From the NCBI RefSeq assembly GCF_030555055.1, contig NZ_JAMOAO010000001.1, positions 5,208,001-5,272,000 on the forward strand: a stretch of 64,000 nt of DNA, written 5' to 3'. The notes under the pieces were generated by a model. That model was given only the letters and a program-made list of their open reading frames with translations, did no database searches and was not told the DNA's origin. This document shows, in pieces, positions 1 to 8,727 of this stretch. The position numbers and the translations under genes were made by a program. The DNA comes from Nocardiopsis sp. YSL2. Lineage in GTDB: Bacteria > Actinomycetota > Actinomycetes > Streptosporangiales > Streptosporangiaceae. Within the stretch, counting starts at the first letter, position 1; each line of letters opens with the position of its first letter.

Positions 1-166
1 TCGCGAAGAAGGCCACCACGGTCACGGCGAAGAAGCCGATCCACAGGAAGAACAGCACGATGTAGTGGGGCAGCGCCAGCAGCCACTTCACAAGCCAGAG
101 CCATCGGCTCACCGTGGGATCGGGCGTCGCCTCGACTCGTACCGGGTAGCGTGTGCCATCGGTCAT
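1..166 (-). CDS. DUF4389 membrane protein, N-terminal fragment
   Basis: The reverse strand reads MTDGTRYPVRVEATPDPTVS followed by RWLWLVKWLLALPHYIVLFF and a further hydrophobic run. An Arg/Pro-rich start followed by RW-LVK-LL-LPHY leading into a membrane segment is the signature of DUF4389 proteins, small actinobacterial membrane proteins of unknown function. The start is the ATG ending at 166, preceded by a GGAGAGG ribosome site. Only about 55 codons are inside the window; the rest lies to the left. It is divergent from the flavodoxin gene. Confidence 0.75.
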   Translation of the reverse strand, partial: MTDGTRYPVRVEATPDPTVSRWLWLVKWLLALPHYIVLFFLWIGFFAVTVVAFFA

Positions 167-362
167 GTCGGCCACCTCTCCGGGACGGCCGTTCGGTCGC
201 CCCCACGTTCGACACTGCACCCCCTCGGTGAGCCGCGGTCAGGGCTCTGGGGCGTCTTTTCGCAGGTCGTTCGGCCCCCTCGGGCGGGGAACTGCGCCCC
301 TAGCGCCGCCGACGTCCCCGCACCCAGGCTGGAGGGGAGCGAGGGGACACGGAGGTTCCGGC

Positions 363-890
363 ATGAGGGTGTTGGTCGGATATGCGAGCGAACACGGATC
401 CACCCGGGAGGTCGCGCAGAGGATCGCCGACCGCCTGAGCGAGCGCGGGCACAGCGTGGAGGTGTGGACCCTGGCCGACGCCCCCTCGGCCGACGGCTAC
501 GAGGCCGTGGTCCTGGGTAGCGCCGTGCACGGCGGCGCCTGGCTCGCGGAGGCCTCCGACTACCTGCACGCCAACACCGCGCCGCTCGGCCAACGGCCGG
601 TCTGGGCGTTCAGCGTGGGGCTGGCACGGGCCGTCGGGGGCTGGTTCCACAAGCACGCCCGGGACCCCCAGGAGGTCACGGAGCTGCGCGAAAGCGCCCG
701 TCTCCGCGAACACCGCCTCCTGGCCGGCGCCCTGAGCCCCGAACACCTGCCCATGTTCGGTCGTGCCGTCTACCGGATCATGGGCGGACGCTACGGCGAC
801 TTCCGTGACTGGACGGAGATCGACGACTGGGCCGGGGCGATCGCCGCGGACCTGTCCTCCAGCCGGCCCCCGGGCGCCGCCGCGGTATGA
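363..890 (+). CDS. flavodoxin domain protein
   Basis: A 175-residue protein beginning MRVLVGYASEHGSTREVAQR. The GYASEHGST stretch is the FMN phosphate-binding loop of flavodoxins, and VVLGSAVHGGAWL (about residues 48-60) fits the second FMN loop. The fold resembles HemG/protoporphyrinogen-dehydrogenase-type flavodoxins. The ATG at 363 is chosen over the longer open frame because the protein aligns from this Met and ACGGAGG lies just upstream. It probably acts as a soluble electron carrier or FMN-dependent oxidoreductase; the substrate is unknown. It converges with the universal stress gene, leaving only about 35 bases between stops. Confidence 0.8.
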   Translation: MRVLVGYASEHGSTREVAQRIADRLSERGHSVEVWTLADAPSADGYEAVVLGSAVHGGAWLAEASDYLHANTAPLGQRPVWAFSVGLARAVGGWFHKHARDPQEVTELRESARLREHRLLAGALSPEHLPMFGRAVYRIMGGRYGDFRDWTEIDDWAGAIAADLSSSRPPGAAAV

Positions 891-925
891 CCGCCCCGGC
901 GCCCGCGGCGCCCGCGGCCTCCGCG

Positions 926-1825
926 TCAGTGCGGCGGGCGGATGATCGCGACCGGGCACGGGCTGTGTGAGATCACGTTCCGGCTCACCGAGCCCAGCAG
1001 CATCCCCGCGAAACCGCCGCGCCCGCGCGATCCCACGACCATCAGGTCACAGTCCGAGGCCGTGGCGCACAGGGCCTCGACCGGGTGGCCCGTCGCCACC
1101 ACCTCCTCGACCCGCACCCGCGGCCGGTTCGCGCGCTCCTGCGCGATCGACTCCGACAGTATCCGCCGGGCCTCCTTCTCGGCCGCGGCCTCCTCGGTCT
1201 TCCTCTCCTCGTCCGTCCTGGTCCAGGACGGATCCTCCAGCGCACCGAAACGCCACCAGGGGCCGCCCCGGTGGACCGTCACCGCCCGCAGCACGGACCC
1301 GCGGACGTCGGCCGTGGAGAACGCCCACTCCGCGGCGGCCCGTGAGGTCGCCGACCCGTCGACGCCGACCAGGACGCGTCCCTTGGCGGGACCCGGATCC
1401 CGGTCGGGAACGACGACGAGCGGGCACGACGCGGCGACGAGCAGGTCCAGGGCCGTCGAATCCGGAAGGACGGCGTCCAGGGTCGTCATGCGGTGCGCGC
1501 CGACGACCAGCGAGTGCGCCTTCTGGCTCTCCCGCAGCAGGACCGGTTCGGGGTCCCCGGTGATGTGCACCGCCTCGACGGTGAGGTCGGGGACGCGCTC
1601 CAGCACCCGCCGACGCGCTTCCTCCACGATGCGGCGTGCGAACTCGTCCAGGTCGAAGCCGGGTAGGCCGTGCGGTACGGCGTGGTAGTGCGGCCAGTCG
1701 AACGCGTACACGACGCGCAGATCCAGGCCCCGCGACCGTGCGTCGTCCGCGGCCCAGTCGAGGGCCCGGTCGCTCGCTGGTGTTCCGTTGACCGCCGCCA
1801 CCACGGGTGCGTGTTCGTGGACCAT
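926..1825 (-). CDS. universal stress protein, tandem UspA domains
   Basis: A 299-residue protein with two UspA domains (about 7-145 and 155-297). The second keeps the nucleotide-binding pattern G-2x-G-9x-G-S (VGSRGRGGFAGMLLGSVS) before a CPVAI strand. In the first domain this loop is degenerate (VVGAHRMTTLDAVLPDSTA), so ATP binding is expected mainly in domain two. Tandem Usp proteins of this size are common in actinomycetes, where they respond to hypoxia or stationary phase. No partner gene is evident. Confidence 0.9.
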   Translation of the reverse strand: MVHEHAPVVAAVNGTPASDRALDWAADDARSRGLDLRVVYAFDWPHYHAVPHGLPGFDLDEFARRIVEEARRRVLERVPDLTVEAVHITGDPEPVLLRESQKAHSLVVGAHRMTTLDAVLPDSTALDLLVAASCPLVVVPDRDPGPAKGRVLVGVDGSATSRAAAEWAFSTADVRGSVLRAVTVHRGGPWWRFGALEDPSWTRTDEERKTEEAAAEKEARRILSESIAQERANRPRVRVEEVVATGHPVEALCATASDCDLMVVGSRGRGGFAGMLLGSVSRNVISHSPCPVAIIRPPH

Positions 1826-2059
1826 GGTTTCCCCCAGCCGCTCGTGGTCCCTTCCTACGCCACGCTAGGGACCCGCGGGGCACGTCCGCCAGAGGCGGAC
1901 GTCATGGCCGCGGGGCTTTCGTGACCCGCGGAGGGGGACCTGCGCCGCTTGACACCGCGCGTTCCGTCGAGGTGCGTCGGCGCCCCCTCGCGCGGGCTGC
2001 CCTGCGAGCCCGCCGCCCCGCGCTTATTGCCAATCCCGCTCCCAGGGCCTACCTTCGGG
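1826..2059. other. intergenic region upstream of the riboswitch
   Basis: About 230 bases between the universal stress gene (reverse) and the cobalamin riboswitch (forward). It must hold both divergent promoters. I see no gene, tRNA or clear dyad in it. Confidence 0.5.
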
Positions 2060-2262
2060 GTGCCGTGGTGTTCGGGAAGTCCGGTGAGAATCCGGCGCGG
2101 CCCTCGCCACTGTGCACGGGAAGCCCTCGCGTCCCGTGTGCCGCCGGATTCCGTTCGGCGGCACACGGCCACACGCCACTGGGAAAGCACCCCTGAGGGG
2201 TGCGGACCTGGGAAGGCGGACTCGGGGGCGGTGACCCTGCAGCCAGGAGACCGGCCACGGCA
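2060..2262 (+). ncRNA. cobalamin riboswitch
   Basis: The leader of cbiM carries the conserved elements of the AdoCbl/B12 riboswitch in order: AAGTCCGGTGAGAATCCGG at 2077-2095, GCCACTGT at 2106-2113, CCACTGGGAAAGC around 2175-2187, CTGGGAAGGCG around 2208-2218, and the B12 box AGCCAGGAGACCGGCC at 2241-2256. It ends about 45 bases before the cbiM start. Its expected action is to shut off the cobalt importer when cobalamin is plentiful. Whether it works on transcription or translation cannot be told; no clear U-tract terminator follows. Confidence 0.93.
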
Positions 2263-2304
2263 CTGACGACCGTCCACGAGGTGCTGGAGATTGGTCCCCC
2301 GACA

Positions 2305-3081
2305 ATGCACATACCCGAAGGCCTGCTGCCCCCGCTGCACGCCGCCGCCTGGACCGCGGCCGCGGCCCCGTTCATCGTCCACGGCGTACGCTCCCTCACC
2401 CGCGAGATGCGGGCCAACCCCGACGCCAAGCTGCTGCTCGGCGCCGCCGGCGCGTTCTGCTTCGTCCTCTCGGCGCTGAAGATCCCCTCGGCGACCGGAA
2501 CCAGCTCCCACCCGGTCGGGGTCGGCCTGGGCGCGGTGCTCTTCCGACCACCGGTGATGGCGGTCCTGGGCACGATCACCCTGCTCTTCCAGGCGCTTCT
2601 GCTCGCGCACGGCGGACTGTCCACGCTCGGAGCCAACGCCTTCTCGCTCGCCGTGGTCGGCCCCTGGGTGGCCTACGGCGCCTTCAGGCTGCTGAGAGCG
2701 GCCACCGCCCGGCTGTCCGAAGGGCTGTCGATGTCCGTGTCGGTGTTCGCGGCGGCGTTCTCGGCCAGCCTGGGCACCTACACCGTCACCAGTTTCCAGC
2801 TCGCCCTGGCGCACCCGGACCCGGTGAGCGGGATCGTCGGCGCGTTCGCCAAGTACGCGGCCATCTTCTCCCTCACCCAGATCCCCATCGCGGTCATCGA
2901 AGGCCTCATCACCGTGGCCGTGGTCCGCATCCTCACCTCCGTCAGCCGTGGTGACCTGGTCCGGCTCGGACTCCTGCGCGCGGCCGCGGCGACGCCCGCA
3001 CCCGGGGCCGAGTCCGCAGGGCGGCCCTCCGCCGCGCCCACGACCCCCGCCGAGACCCGCGAAGAGGGGACCACCGCATGA
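2305..3081 (+). CDS. cbiM: cobalt ECF transporter substrate-capture component CbiM
   Basis: A 258-residue polytopic membrane protein starting [16 protein letters not shown]. The Met-His-Ile-Pro/Met-(E/D)-G N-terminus binds the metal in CbiM/NikM, so the ATG at 2305 is the start even though the frame is open further upstream. Several hydrophobic segments follow. The protein captures Co2+ and works with CbiN, CbiQ and CbiO in the membrane. It is the first gene after the cobalamin riboswitch and overlaps cbiN by ATGA. The C-terminal 25 residues are Ala/Pro-rich and probably disordered. Confidence 0.93.
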   Translation: MHIPEGLLPPLHAAAWTAAAAPFIVHGVRSLTREMRANPDAKLLLGAAGAFCFVLSALKIPSATGTSSHPVGVGLGAVLFRPPVMAVLGTITLLFQALLLAHGGLSTLGANAFSLAVVGPWVAYGAFRLLRAATARLSEGLSMSVSVFAAAFSASLGTYTVTSFQLALAHPDPVSGIVGAFAKYAAIFSLTQIPIAVIEGLITVAVVRILTSVSRGDLVRLGLLRAAAATPAPGAESAGRPSAAPTTPAETREEGTTA

Positions 3082-3506
3082 GCGACACGAGCAAGCCCCG
3101 CGCGTGGGTGACCTGGGCCCTGCTGGGAGCCGTGGCCGTCCTGGCCGTACTGCCGCTGCTGACGGGCGCCGCCGACCACCTGGAAGAGCCGTTCGCCGGT
3201 GCCGACGGCGAGGCCGAGAGCCTGGTGAACGAACTGGATCCCGAGTACGAGCCGTGGCTGTCGCCCGTGTTCGAGCTGCCCTCGGGTGAGGTCGAGTCCG
3301 GGCTGTTCGCCCTGCAGGCGGCGATCGGCGCCGGAATCGTCGGCTACGTCTTCGGGGTGGTGCGCACACGGTCCAGGCTGCGGCCCGTGACGGGATCGGG
3401 CCACGCCGCGGCGTCGCCCGTCGCGCCGAGCGGTGCGGGGCCCGGAACCGGCCACGGCCCCGGCGCCGCCGAGCCGGAGCCGAGCGACGACGCCTCCGAA
3501 CGCTGA
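3078..3506 (+). CDS. cbiN: cobalt ECF transporter component CbiN
   Basis: A 142-residue protein with an N-terminal membrane helix, an extracytoplasmic loop ([10 protein letters not shown]...[17 protein letters not shown]) and a second helix ([19 protein letters not shown]). This two-helix layout with the FAGAD and EPW motifs is typical of CbiN, the small subunit that helps load cobalt into CbiM. It is longer than the usual roughly 100 residues because of a low-complexity C-terminal tail rich in Gly, Ala, Pro and Glu. Its start overlaps the cbiM stop. Confidence 0.9.
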   Translation: MSDTSKPRAWVTWALLGAVAVLAVLPLLTGAADHLEEPFAGADGEAESLVNELDPEYEPWLSPVFELPSGEVESGLFALQAAIGAGIVGYVFGVVRTRSRLRPVTGSGHAAASPVAPSGAGPGTGHGPGAAEPEPSDDASER

Positions 3507-3512
3507 CCCCGC

Positions 3513-4253
3513 GTGACACCGATCGATACCGCCGCCTACCGGAGCCGGTGGCGGCGGTACCACCCCGCCGTGAAGGGGGTCCTGTGCGGTGGGCTGCTGG
3601 CGTGCGCACTGCTGCTGCCACCGTGGCCGGGCGCCGCGCTGGTGGCCGCGGCCACGCTGGCGGCCGCCGCGGCGGCCCGCGTCCCCTTCGGGCTGCTGGC
3701 ACGTGTGGCGGCCGCGCCGCTGCTGCTCATCATCACCAGCGCGGTCCCACTTCTGCTGACCGTGGGCGGTCCGGGGGAACTGGGCTGGGCCGAAGGGGGG
3801 CCGGAACGGGCCGCCGCCGTGGTGGCGCGGGCCTCCGCCGCACTCGGCACCCAGCTCCTGTTCGTCCTGACCACGCCCATGGCCGACCTGCTCGCCCGCC
3901 TGGGCCGCTCCCGGCTGCCCACCGCCCTAGTCGAGGTGATCGCCCTGACCTACCAGATGCTGATGGTGCTGTTGCAGACCGCTCAGCGCGTCGCGTCCGG
4001 CCAGGCGGGGCGGCTGGGCTACCACTCCCGGCGGTCCGGAATCCGTTCGGCGGGTGCGCTGGGCGGGGTGCTGCTGGTCCGTTCCCTGGACCGGGCACGG
4101 CGGCTTCAGGACGGCCTGGCCTGTCGCGGATACACCGGGCGGCTCACAGTCCAGACCGCCGAGCAGCCGGTTCGGCCGGTGGAGCTGGCCGCGGCCGCCG
4201 CTCCGGCCCTGCTGGTCGCCGCCCTCTCCCTCACCCACGCGGTCCTGCTGTGA
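3513..4253 (+). CDS. cbiQ: cobalt ECF transporter transmembrane component CbiQ
   Basis: A 246-residue integral membrane protein starting from GTG six bases after cbiN. It has several hydrophobic helices and the coupling region near residues 165-215 (GYHSRRSGIRSAGALGG...RSLDRARRLQDGLACRGY), where the short A-R-G/RG-type coupling motifs of ECF T-components lie. The protein anchors the CbiO ATPase to CbiM/CbiN. Its stop overlaps a possible GTG start of cbiO. Confidence 0.9.
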   Translation: MTPIDTAAYRSRWRRYHPAVKGVLCGGLLACALLLPPWPGAALVAAATLAAAAAARVPFGLLARVAAAPLLLIITSAVPLLLTVGGPGELGWAEGGPERAAAVVARASAALGTQLLFVLTTPMADLLARLGRSRLPTALVEVIALTYQMLMVLLQTAQRVASGQAGRLGYHSRRSGIRSAGALGGVLLVRSLDRARRLQDGLACRGYTGRLTVQTAEQPVRPVELAAAAAPALLVAALSLTHAVLL

Positions 4254-4288
4254 GCACTGGAACCGCCGACGACTCCTTGGAGGCACGC

Positions 4289-5185
4289 ATGCGCGCCCGA
4301 CCCCGGTCCGGCCTCCCCGCCGCCACGGCGGCGGACCCCGCGCCGGCCGGACCCGGCGTCCCGCCCGTCCTGGCCGGGAACGGCCTGCACTACGAGTACG
4401 AGGGCACGGGCCCCGCCCTGACCGGGGTGGACGTACGGATCCGCAACGGCGGACTGCTGGCGGTACTGGGCCCGAACGGGGGTGGCAAGACCACGTTGTT
4501 GCGGCTGCTGGCCGGCAGCCTGGCGCCCACCCGGGGGTCGGTGCTGCTGGACGGGGACCCGTTGACGCACGGTCGGCGCGCCCGGGACCGACTGCGCCGC
4601 CGGGTGCAGATGGTCTTCCAGGACCCAGACGACCAGCTGTTCTCCGCCACCGTCGGCCAGGACGTCTCGTTCGGCCCCCTCAACCTGGACCTGCCCGGCG
4701 ACCAGGTGCGTGAGCGGGTGGACTGGGCGCTGGACGCGCTCGGCATCACCGCGCTCGCGGACCGGCCCACCCACCTGCTCTCCTACGGCCAGCGCAAACG
4801 GGTGGTGCTGGCCGGGGCGATGGCGATGCTCCCCGACGTGCTGATCCTGGACGAGCCCACGGCCGGGTTGGACCCGGCGGGGGTGGCGGAACTGGTGACG
4901 ACCCTGGACTCCCTACGGGCCCGGGGCACCACGCTCGTGGTGTCCACGCACGACGTCGACCTGGCGCACGGCTGGGCGGACCAGGCGCTGGTACTGGACC
5001 GGACGGTCCTGGCGGCGGGCCCGGCCGGGGAGGTCCTGGGCGACACCGACCTGTTGGCCCGGGCCCGGCTGCGACCCGCCTGGGGCCCGGTGGTCGGGCG
5101 GGCGCTGCGCGCGCACGGACTTCTGCCGGACGACGCGGCCGACCCCGCCTCACCGGAGGACCTGGCCCGGCTCCTGGACACCTGA
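4289..5185 (+). CDS. cbiO: cobalt ECF transporter ATPase CbiO
   Basis: A 298-residue ABC ATPase with Walker A GPNGGGKTT near residue 61, Q-loop MVFQDPDDQLFSATV, signature LLSYGQRKRVVLA, Walker B VLILDEPTAGLDP near 184 and H-switch STHDVD. The signature reads LSYGQ instead of LSGGQ, a variation seen in some ECF ATPases. The ATG at 4289 is preferred because of GGAGG five bases upstream; a GTG at 4250 overlapping the cbiQ stop is the alternative. It energises Co2+ uptake with CbiQ and is the last gene under the riboswitch. Confidence 0.9.
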   Translation: MRARPRSGLPAATAADPAPAGPGVPPVLAGNGLHYEYEGTGPALTGVDVRIRNGGLLAVLGPNGGGKTTLLRLLAGSLAPTRGSVLLDGDPLTHGRRARDRLRRRVQMVFQDPDDQLFSATVGQDVSFGPLNLDLPGDQVRERVDWALDALGITALADRPTHLLSYGQRKRVVLAGAMAMLPDVLILDEPTAGLDPAGVAELVTTLDSLRARGTTLVVSTHDVDLAHGWADQALVLDRTVLAAGPAGEVLGDTDLLARARLRPAWGPVVGRALRAHGLLPDDAADPASPEDLARLLDT

Positions 5186-5199
5186 ACGGTCGGCGACCT

Positions 5200-5580
5200 C
5201 CACGCCGTCAGGGACGGTCTTCCTGGACGCGCCCACCACCGGCCTGGACATCCAGTCCCGCGACGACCAGTGGGACGCGTTGGACCGGCTGCGCGAGGAC
5301 GGCTCCACCATCGTCCTCACCACGCACTACCTGGAGATCCAGATCTTCCGGAACCGGCTGGTCCTGGTCACCATGCTCGTTGTTCCGGCCGCGTCCAGCG
5401 CGTTCTACGTGTACCTGCACGACCGCGTCCCGCGTCTGGACCTGGGAGCCGTCGCCGCGGTGCTGATGTTCCTCGTGGTGAGGATGGGGCTCTACGCCCC
5501 CGCCGTGACCACACTCGCCTCCCGCCGTCAGAACCTCGTCCTCAAGCGCCTGCGCTCCACGGCGGTGGACGACCCCCGCA
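5200..5580 (+). pseudogene. remnant of an ABC-2 type ATPase plus permease
   Basis: In one frame, [17 protein letters not shown] and [14 protein letters not shown] are the Walker B/D-loop and H-loop region of a drug-export ABC ATPase. The catalytic Glu of LDEPT has become Ala, and the sequence then joins, without a start codon, a hydrophobic stretch ([20 protein letters not shown] ... AVLMFLVV) and [18 protein letters not shown], which resembles an ABC-2 permease. The ATPase N-terminus, the ATPase end and most of the permease are missing, so this looks like the scar of an ATPase-permease pair collapsed by deletion. It follows cbiO directly. Confidence 0.6.
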
Positions 5581-5656
5581 TCCGGGGATGGACTCCCATG
5601 GCCCATCCCATTCCCGGAGCACCAAGCCTGCTCCCCGCGCACGCGGGATGGACCGG
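5566..5656. repeat. two degenerate type I-E-like CRISPR repeats
   Basis: Two GC-rich dyad units, CCCCCGCATCCGGGGATGGAC (ending 5593) and CTGCTCCCCGCGCACGCGGG followed by ATGGAC (ending 5653), carry the same GGGATGGAC end exactly 60 bases apart. Actinomycete type I-E repeats have the form CTGCTCCCCGCGC..GCGGGGATG and a 61-base period; the second unit has lost one G. No third unit and no cas gene is present. It may be a decayed mini-array or two chance hairpins. Confidence 0.35.
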
Positions 5657-5808
5657 TGCTGAACTCTCCGGTCTACTCTCGAGTGAGAGCACTACCGATG
5701 ACCTTGGGTTGCGGCTGCTGCCATCAACAGCCCCGGGTGATGATCTCGCGTGGGCCTTCTCGCGCAGATCGACGTACAACCGCTCCGTCCTGGGACAGGA
5801 AGAGCGCG

Positions 5809-6645
5809 TCAACCGAACAGGTTGAGTAGTCGCTCGGCGACGCGGCGCGCGGTGCCGGGAGGGTTGTGCGGTGTGGCGGCGCCGGTGGGGCCGAGCTGAA
5901 GGAGCCAGCAGAGTGCGACCAGGCGGCGGAATCCGCGCACTCGCATCGCTTCTCGCGGGGTGAGGTCGATCTGGGCCAGCAGCGCTTCGGGGTCCAGAGT
6001 GCCGTCGGTGCGGGAGATGTGCTCGGTGAGTTCGCCGAGCTCGAAGGCGCGGTCGTTGCGCCCGGAGTCCTCCCAGTCGATGAGCCGCACGCATCCGCGC
6101 TGTCCGTCCCAGAGGAAGTTGGCGTGGTTGCCGTCGGCCAGGCCCAGGACAGGCGGGTAGGGGTTGTCCAAGAGGTGGTCTGGGTCGGTGGTGGCCATCC
6201 AGGTGGTGCCTTCCTGGTGGGCTTGCCGCGCCAGTGGGTCGCTGCCGGGGTCAGGTCGTGCGTGGATGAGCCGGCGGACCTTGGCCACGGCCGCCTCCGG
6301 GCCCCAGGAGGCGGGGTCGAGTTCGGTGACGGCCCGGGTGGGGATCCGATGCAGCCGGTCCAGGGCGTGGGCGGTTGCCTCGATCTGGGCGCTGGTGGTG
6401 GGCTCACCGCGTAGGACGCGGCCGGGCAGGCGGCTCATCGTGATGGCGGGTGGAGTGGCGTCGAGGTCGGCGTGGATCGGGTGCGGTGCCAGGTCGGGGA
6501 CGTGGAAGTCCAGGACTTTCAGCGCCGCCCATTCCCGGTACGGCTCACCTCGGCTCCAGTCGATGTAGCGCTTGACCACGGTGTTTTCGCGGATGTCGAT
6601 GTGGTGGGTGTGGAATCGGGTGGTCATGCGCTCTCGGTTCGCCAT
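5809..6645 (-). CDS. aminoglycoside phosphotransferase (APH)-like kinase
   Basis: A 278-residue protein beginning MANRERMTTRFHTHH; an internal ATG at 6627 would give 272 residues, and neither has a strong ribosome site. It has the APH/choline-kinase fold: N-lobe beta strands with VVKRYIDW, SRLPGRVL, a catalytic loop LGLADGNHANFLWDG and the metal-binding LIDWEDSGRNDRAFELGELTEH. The usual HxDxxxxN loop keeps Asp and Asn but has Leu in place of His. The substrate cannot be predicted. It stands alone between a decayed ABC region and a 450-base gap, which suggests a mobile or recently acquired gene. Confidence 0.75.
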   Translation of the reverse strand: MANRERMTTRFHTHHIDIRENTVVKRYIDWSRGEPYREWAALKVLDFHVPDLAPHPIHADLDATPPAITMSRLPGRVLRGEPTTSAQIEATAHALDRLHRIPTRAVTELDPASWGPEAAVAKVRRLIHARPDPGSDPLARQAHQEGTTWMATTDPDHLLDNPYPPVLGLADGNHANFLWDGQRGCVRLIDWEDSGRNDRAFELGELTEHISRTDGTLDPEALLAQIDLTPREAMRVRGFRRLVALCWLLQLGPTGAATPHNPPGTARRVAERLLNLFG

Positions 6646-7094
6646 AGTCGTCGCGGGCCGCGACGGTCGGATGCCCATCCCTGAAGCGGGAGACGCTGTG
6701 AGGCTACCGCTGCCCACTGCTCGCGTTCGGGCCGGTGGCGGGGCACGTGGTGTGGCCGTTTCCGCTGGTGCCGGTCGGGGGATCCAGAGCTGTCCTTGGA
6801 TGGCAGCGATCTGGGCGGCGGCCTCGCAGCGAAGGGCGCGCTGGCCGGCGGCGATCATCACGGACACGGGCTTCCGGGTGCGAGGGCTCGGGGCCGCCCT
6901 TCCTGATGGCACGATTAGCGCTCGCATTTGTCAGGACCCGCGTCCGAGACCGGTAAGCCGAGGAAGAGGAGCTCCCGACCCGATACGTAGGCTCGAGCCG
7001 TGCCGGGTGCTGCCGCGCTGGACTGGCCCGTGTCACACCCGCCACCAGCCGCTCGCACGGCAGCACCCGCTCGACACGCGTCGGCGGACTACTT
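6646..7094. other. 450-base gap without a convincing gene
   Basis: Between the APH-like gene and the GH5 cellulase. The reverse frame continuous with the APH gene reads MIAAGQRALRCEAAAQIAAI around 6860-6800, which looks protein-like but has no recognised family and no clear start. I treat the region as upstream DNA of the APH gene, possibly with a gene remnant. Confidence 0.4.
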
Positions 7095-8579
7095 CTAGAC
7101 GACCCGCCACTGCTGGTTACTGCCGCCCCAGCAGGACCAGAGCTGGGCCTTGGACGTCTCTCGGCTCACGTCCAGGCAGAGACCGGACGCGACACTGCGC
7201 AGGGTGCCGTCGGAGTGGAAGGTCCACTTCTGGTTGTCCTGGCCGTTGCAGTCGTAGATGCCGACCCTCGTTCCGTTGGACGAGGCCCCTCCGAGGGCGT
7301 CCAGGCACTTCGCGCCGCCGTAGACGGTGATCTCTCCGGTGGCCGTTCTGGTCCACTGCTGGTTCGATCCGCCGTTGCAGTCCCAGATCTGGACCTGGGT
7401 GCGGTTCTCCTGCGTGCCTTCGGGGACATCGAGGCAGCCCGGCACGCCGACGTTCTCCAGCCCCGTGTCGGGTGTGCTGTCGCCGGCGCCGAAGGCGTAC
7501 GTGAGCCGGTCGATCTGGGTGGGGTTGCGCACGCTCAGCGTCAGGTCGGTGCCGCTGCCGTGGAGGGCGTAGAGCGAATACCAGTCGTAGTCGGGCCTGT
7601 AGGTGTGCTTGCCGCCGAGGGCCGGCCAGTAGACCGCACCCATGTCGAGATCGTGGACGGTATCGGTGGCGGCGCGCATGTATCGGACGAAGTTGTCCGA
7701 GCTGTTCGACTCGTTGTAGTCGCGGCCGTCGTCCATCGGGGCGCCGAACTCGTCCAGGACGGTGCGCGAACCGCAGGAACCGATCCGGTCCCGGAACAGG
7801 TTGACCCACGCGTCGTAGCTCATGGATTCGAACTGGAACGCGTAGATGTGCAGCGACAGGTGGGTTCCGTCCAGGCGGCTGTCGCCGCACACCGAGGTGA
7901 CCTCGCTGTTGTAGCCGCTGCCGCTGACGAGGATCCGGTCCCTGGGGACCGAGGGGTAGCGCGCGACCCAGTCGGCGGCGACATCGGCCCACGCGCTGGC
8001 GCTGTAGCCGTGGGGTTCGTTCATCGGCTGGAAGTAGACCAGGCCGTTGGACCCGTACTCGTCGATCAGGGCGTCCCACATCGCGTGGAAGGCGGCTTCG
8101 TCGACGATTCTGCCGCCGGAGGAGGCACCGTCCTCCCAGTAGCCGAGGATCACCTTCATGCCCCTGGCCGTCGCGGCGTCGACGGCTCCGGCGTAGGCGT
8201 CGCCCCAGTCCGTACCGGGGACGGAGTGGGTGTTGACGGGCAGCCGGACGGTGTTGGCGCCGACGGTGCTCTGGAAACCGCTGTAGACGGCGTCCGCCTT
8301 GGCACTGACGGTCGCATAGCCGTCGGACCGGTCCAGTCCTTCGAGGACGAGGGGGCCGTCGACGAAGTTGTCTCCGGGAACCGCCCAGTTCACTCCGGCG
8401 AACTGCGAGGCGTCCAGGTCGGCCGCCGCGGCCGGTGACGCGGCGGGCAGGGCGCCGATCGGCACGGCGAGCAGCGTGGTCAGCGAGGCCGCCAGCATCG
8501 CGCGGAGCAGGCGCCTGTGCGCGGGACGTCGGGGGGAACGGCCGCCTCGGGGGGTACGGGTGGCACGGGGGTGGAGCAT
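7095..8579 (-). CDS. secreted GH5 cellulase with ricin-type lectin domain
   Basis: A 494-residue secreted enzyme. An Arg-rich signal peptide (about 1-50, twin Arg present) ends in an AAA site. A GH5 (beta/alpha)8 domain follows with the acid/base Glu in FQPMNEPHG and the nucleophile Glu in VLDEFGA. The C-terminal domain (about 370-494) has three QxW repeats (NQQWTR, NQKWTF, NQQWRV) of a ricin-B/CBM13 trefoil. It probably cleaves beta-1,4-glucan or mannan outside the cell while the trefoil binds polysaccharide. The ATG at 8579 is preferred over two upstream ATGs because GAGGAG lies just before it. It is divergent from a sugar-type regulator. Confidence 0.88.
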   Translation of the reverse strand: MLHPRATRTPRGGRSPRRPAHRRLLRAMLAASLTTLLAVPIGALPAASPAAAADLDASQFAGVNWAVPGDNFVDGPLVLEGLDRSDGYATVSAKADAVYSGFQSTVGANTVRLPVNTHSVPGTDWGDAYAGAVDAATARGMKVILGYWEDGASSGGRIVDEAAFHAMWDALIDEYGSNGLVYFQPMNEPHGYSASAWADVAADWVARYPSVPRDRILVSGSGYNSEVTSVCGDSRLDGTHLSLHIYAFQFESMSYDAWVNLFRDRIGSCGSRTVLDEFGAPMDDGRDYNESNSSDNFVRYMRAATDTVHDLDMGAVYWPALGGKHTYRPDYDWYSLYALHGSGTDLTLSVRNPTQIDRLTYAFGAGDSTPDTGLENVGVPGCLDVPEGTQENRTQVQIWDCNGGSNQQWTRTATGEITVYGGAKCLDALGGASSNGTRVGIYDCNGQDNQKWTFHSDGTLRSVASGLCLDVSRETSKAQLWSCWGGSNQQWRVV

Positions 8580-8727
8580 GGCTCTCCTCATTCGTGGGGG
8601 CAACGCCAGGGCCGCGGGTCCGCGTCAGATGTGCCTTCCCATGAACGATCTGTGACGGATCAGTGGCCCGTTTCACCGCATGCGTTGAACCAGGAATAGT
8701 CGGCAACAGCACGAATCCGCTACCTCT

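Noticed and set aside
6704-7066. Reverse 120-codon open frame between the APH-like and GH5 genes
   Set aside because: Arg/Pro-rich, no ribosome site and no recognisable motif.
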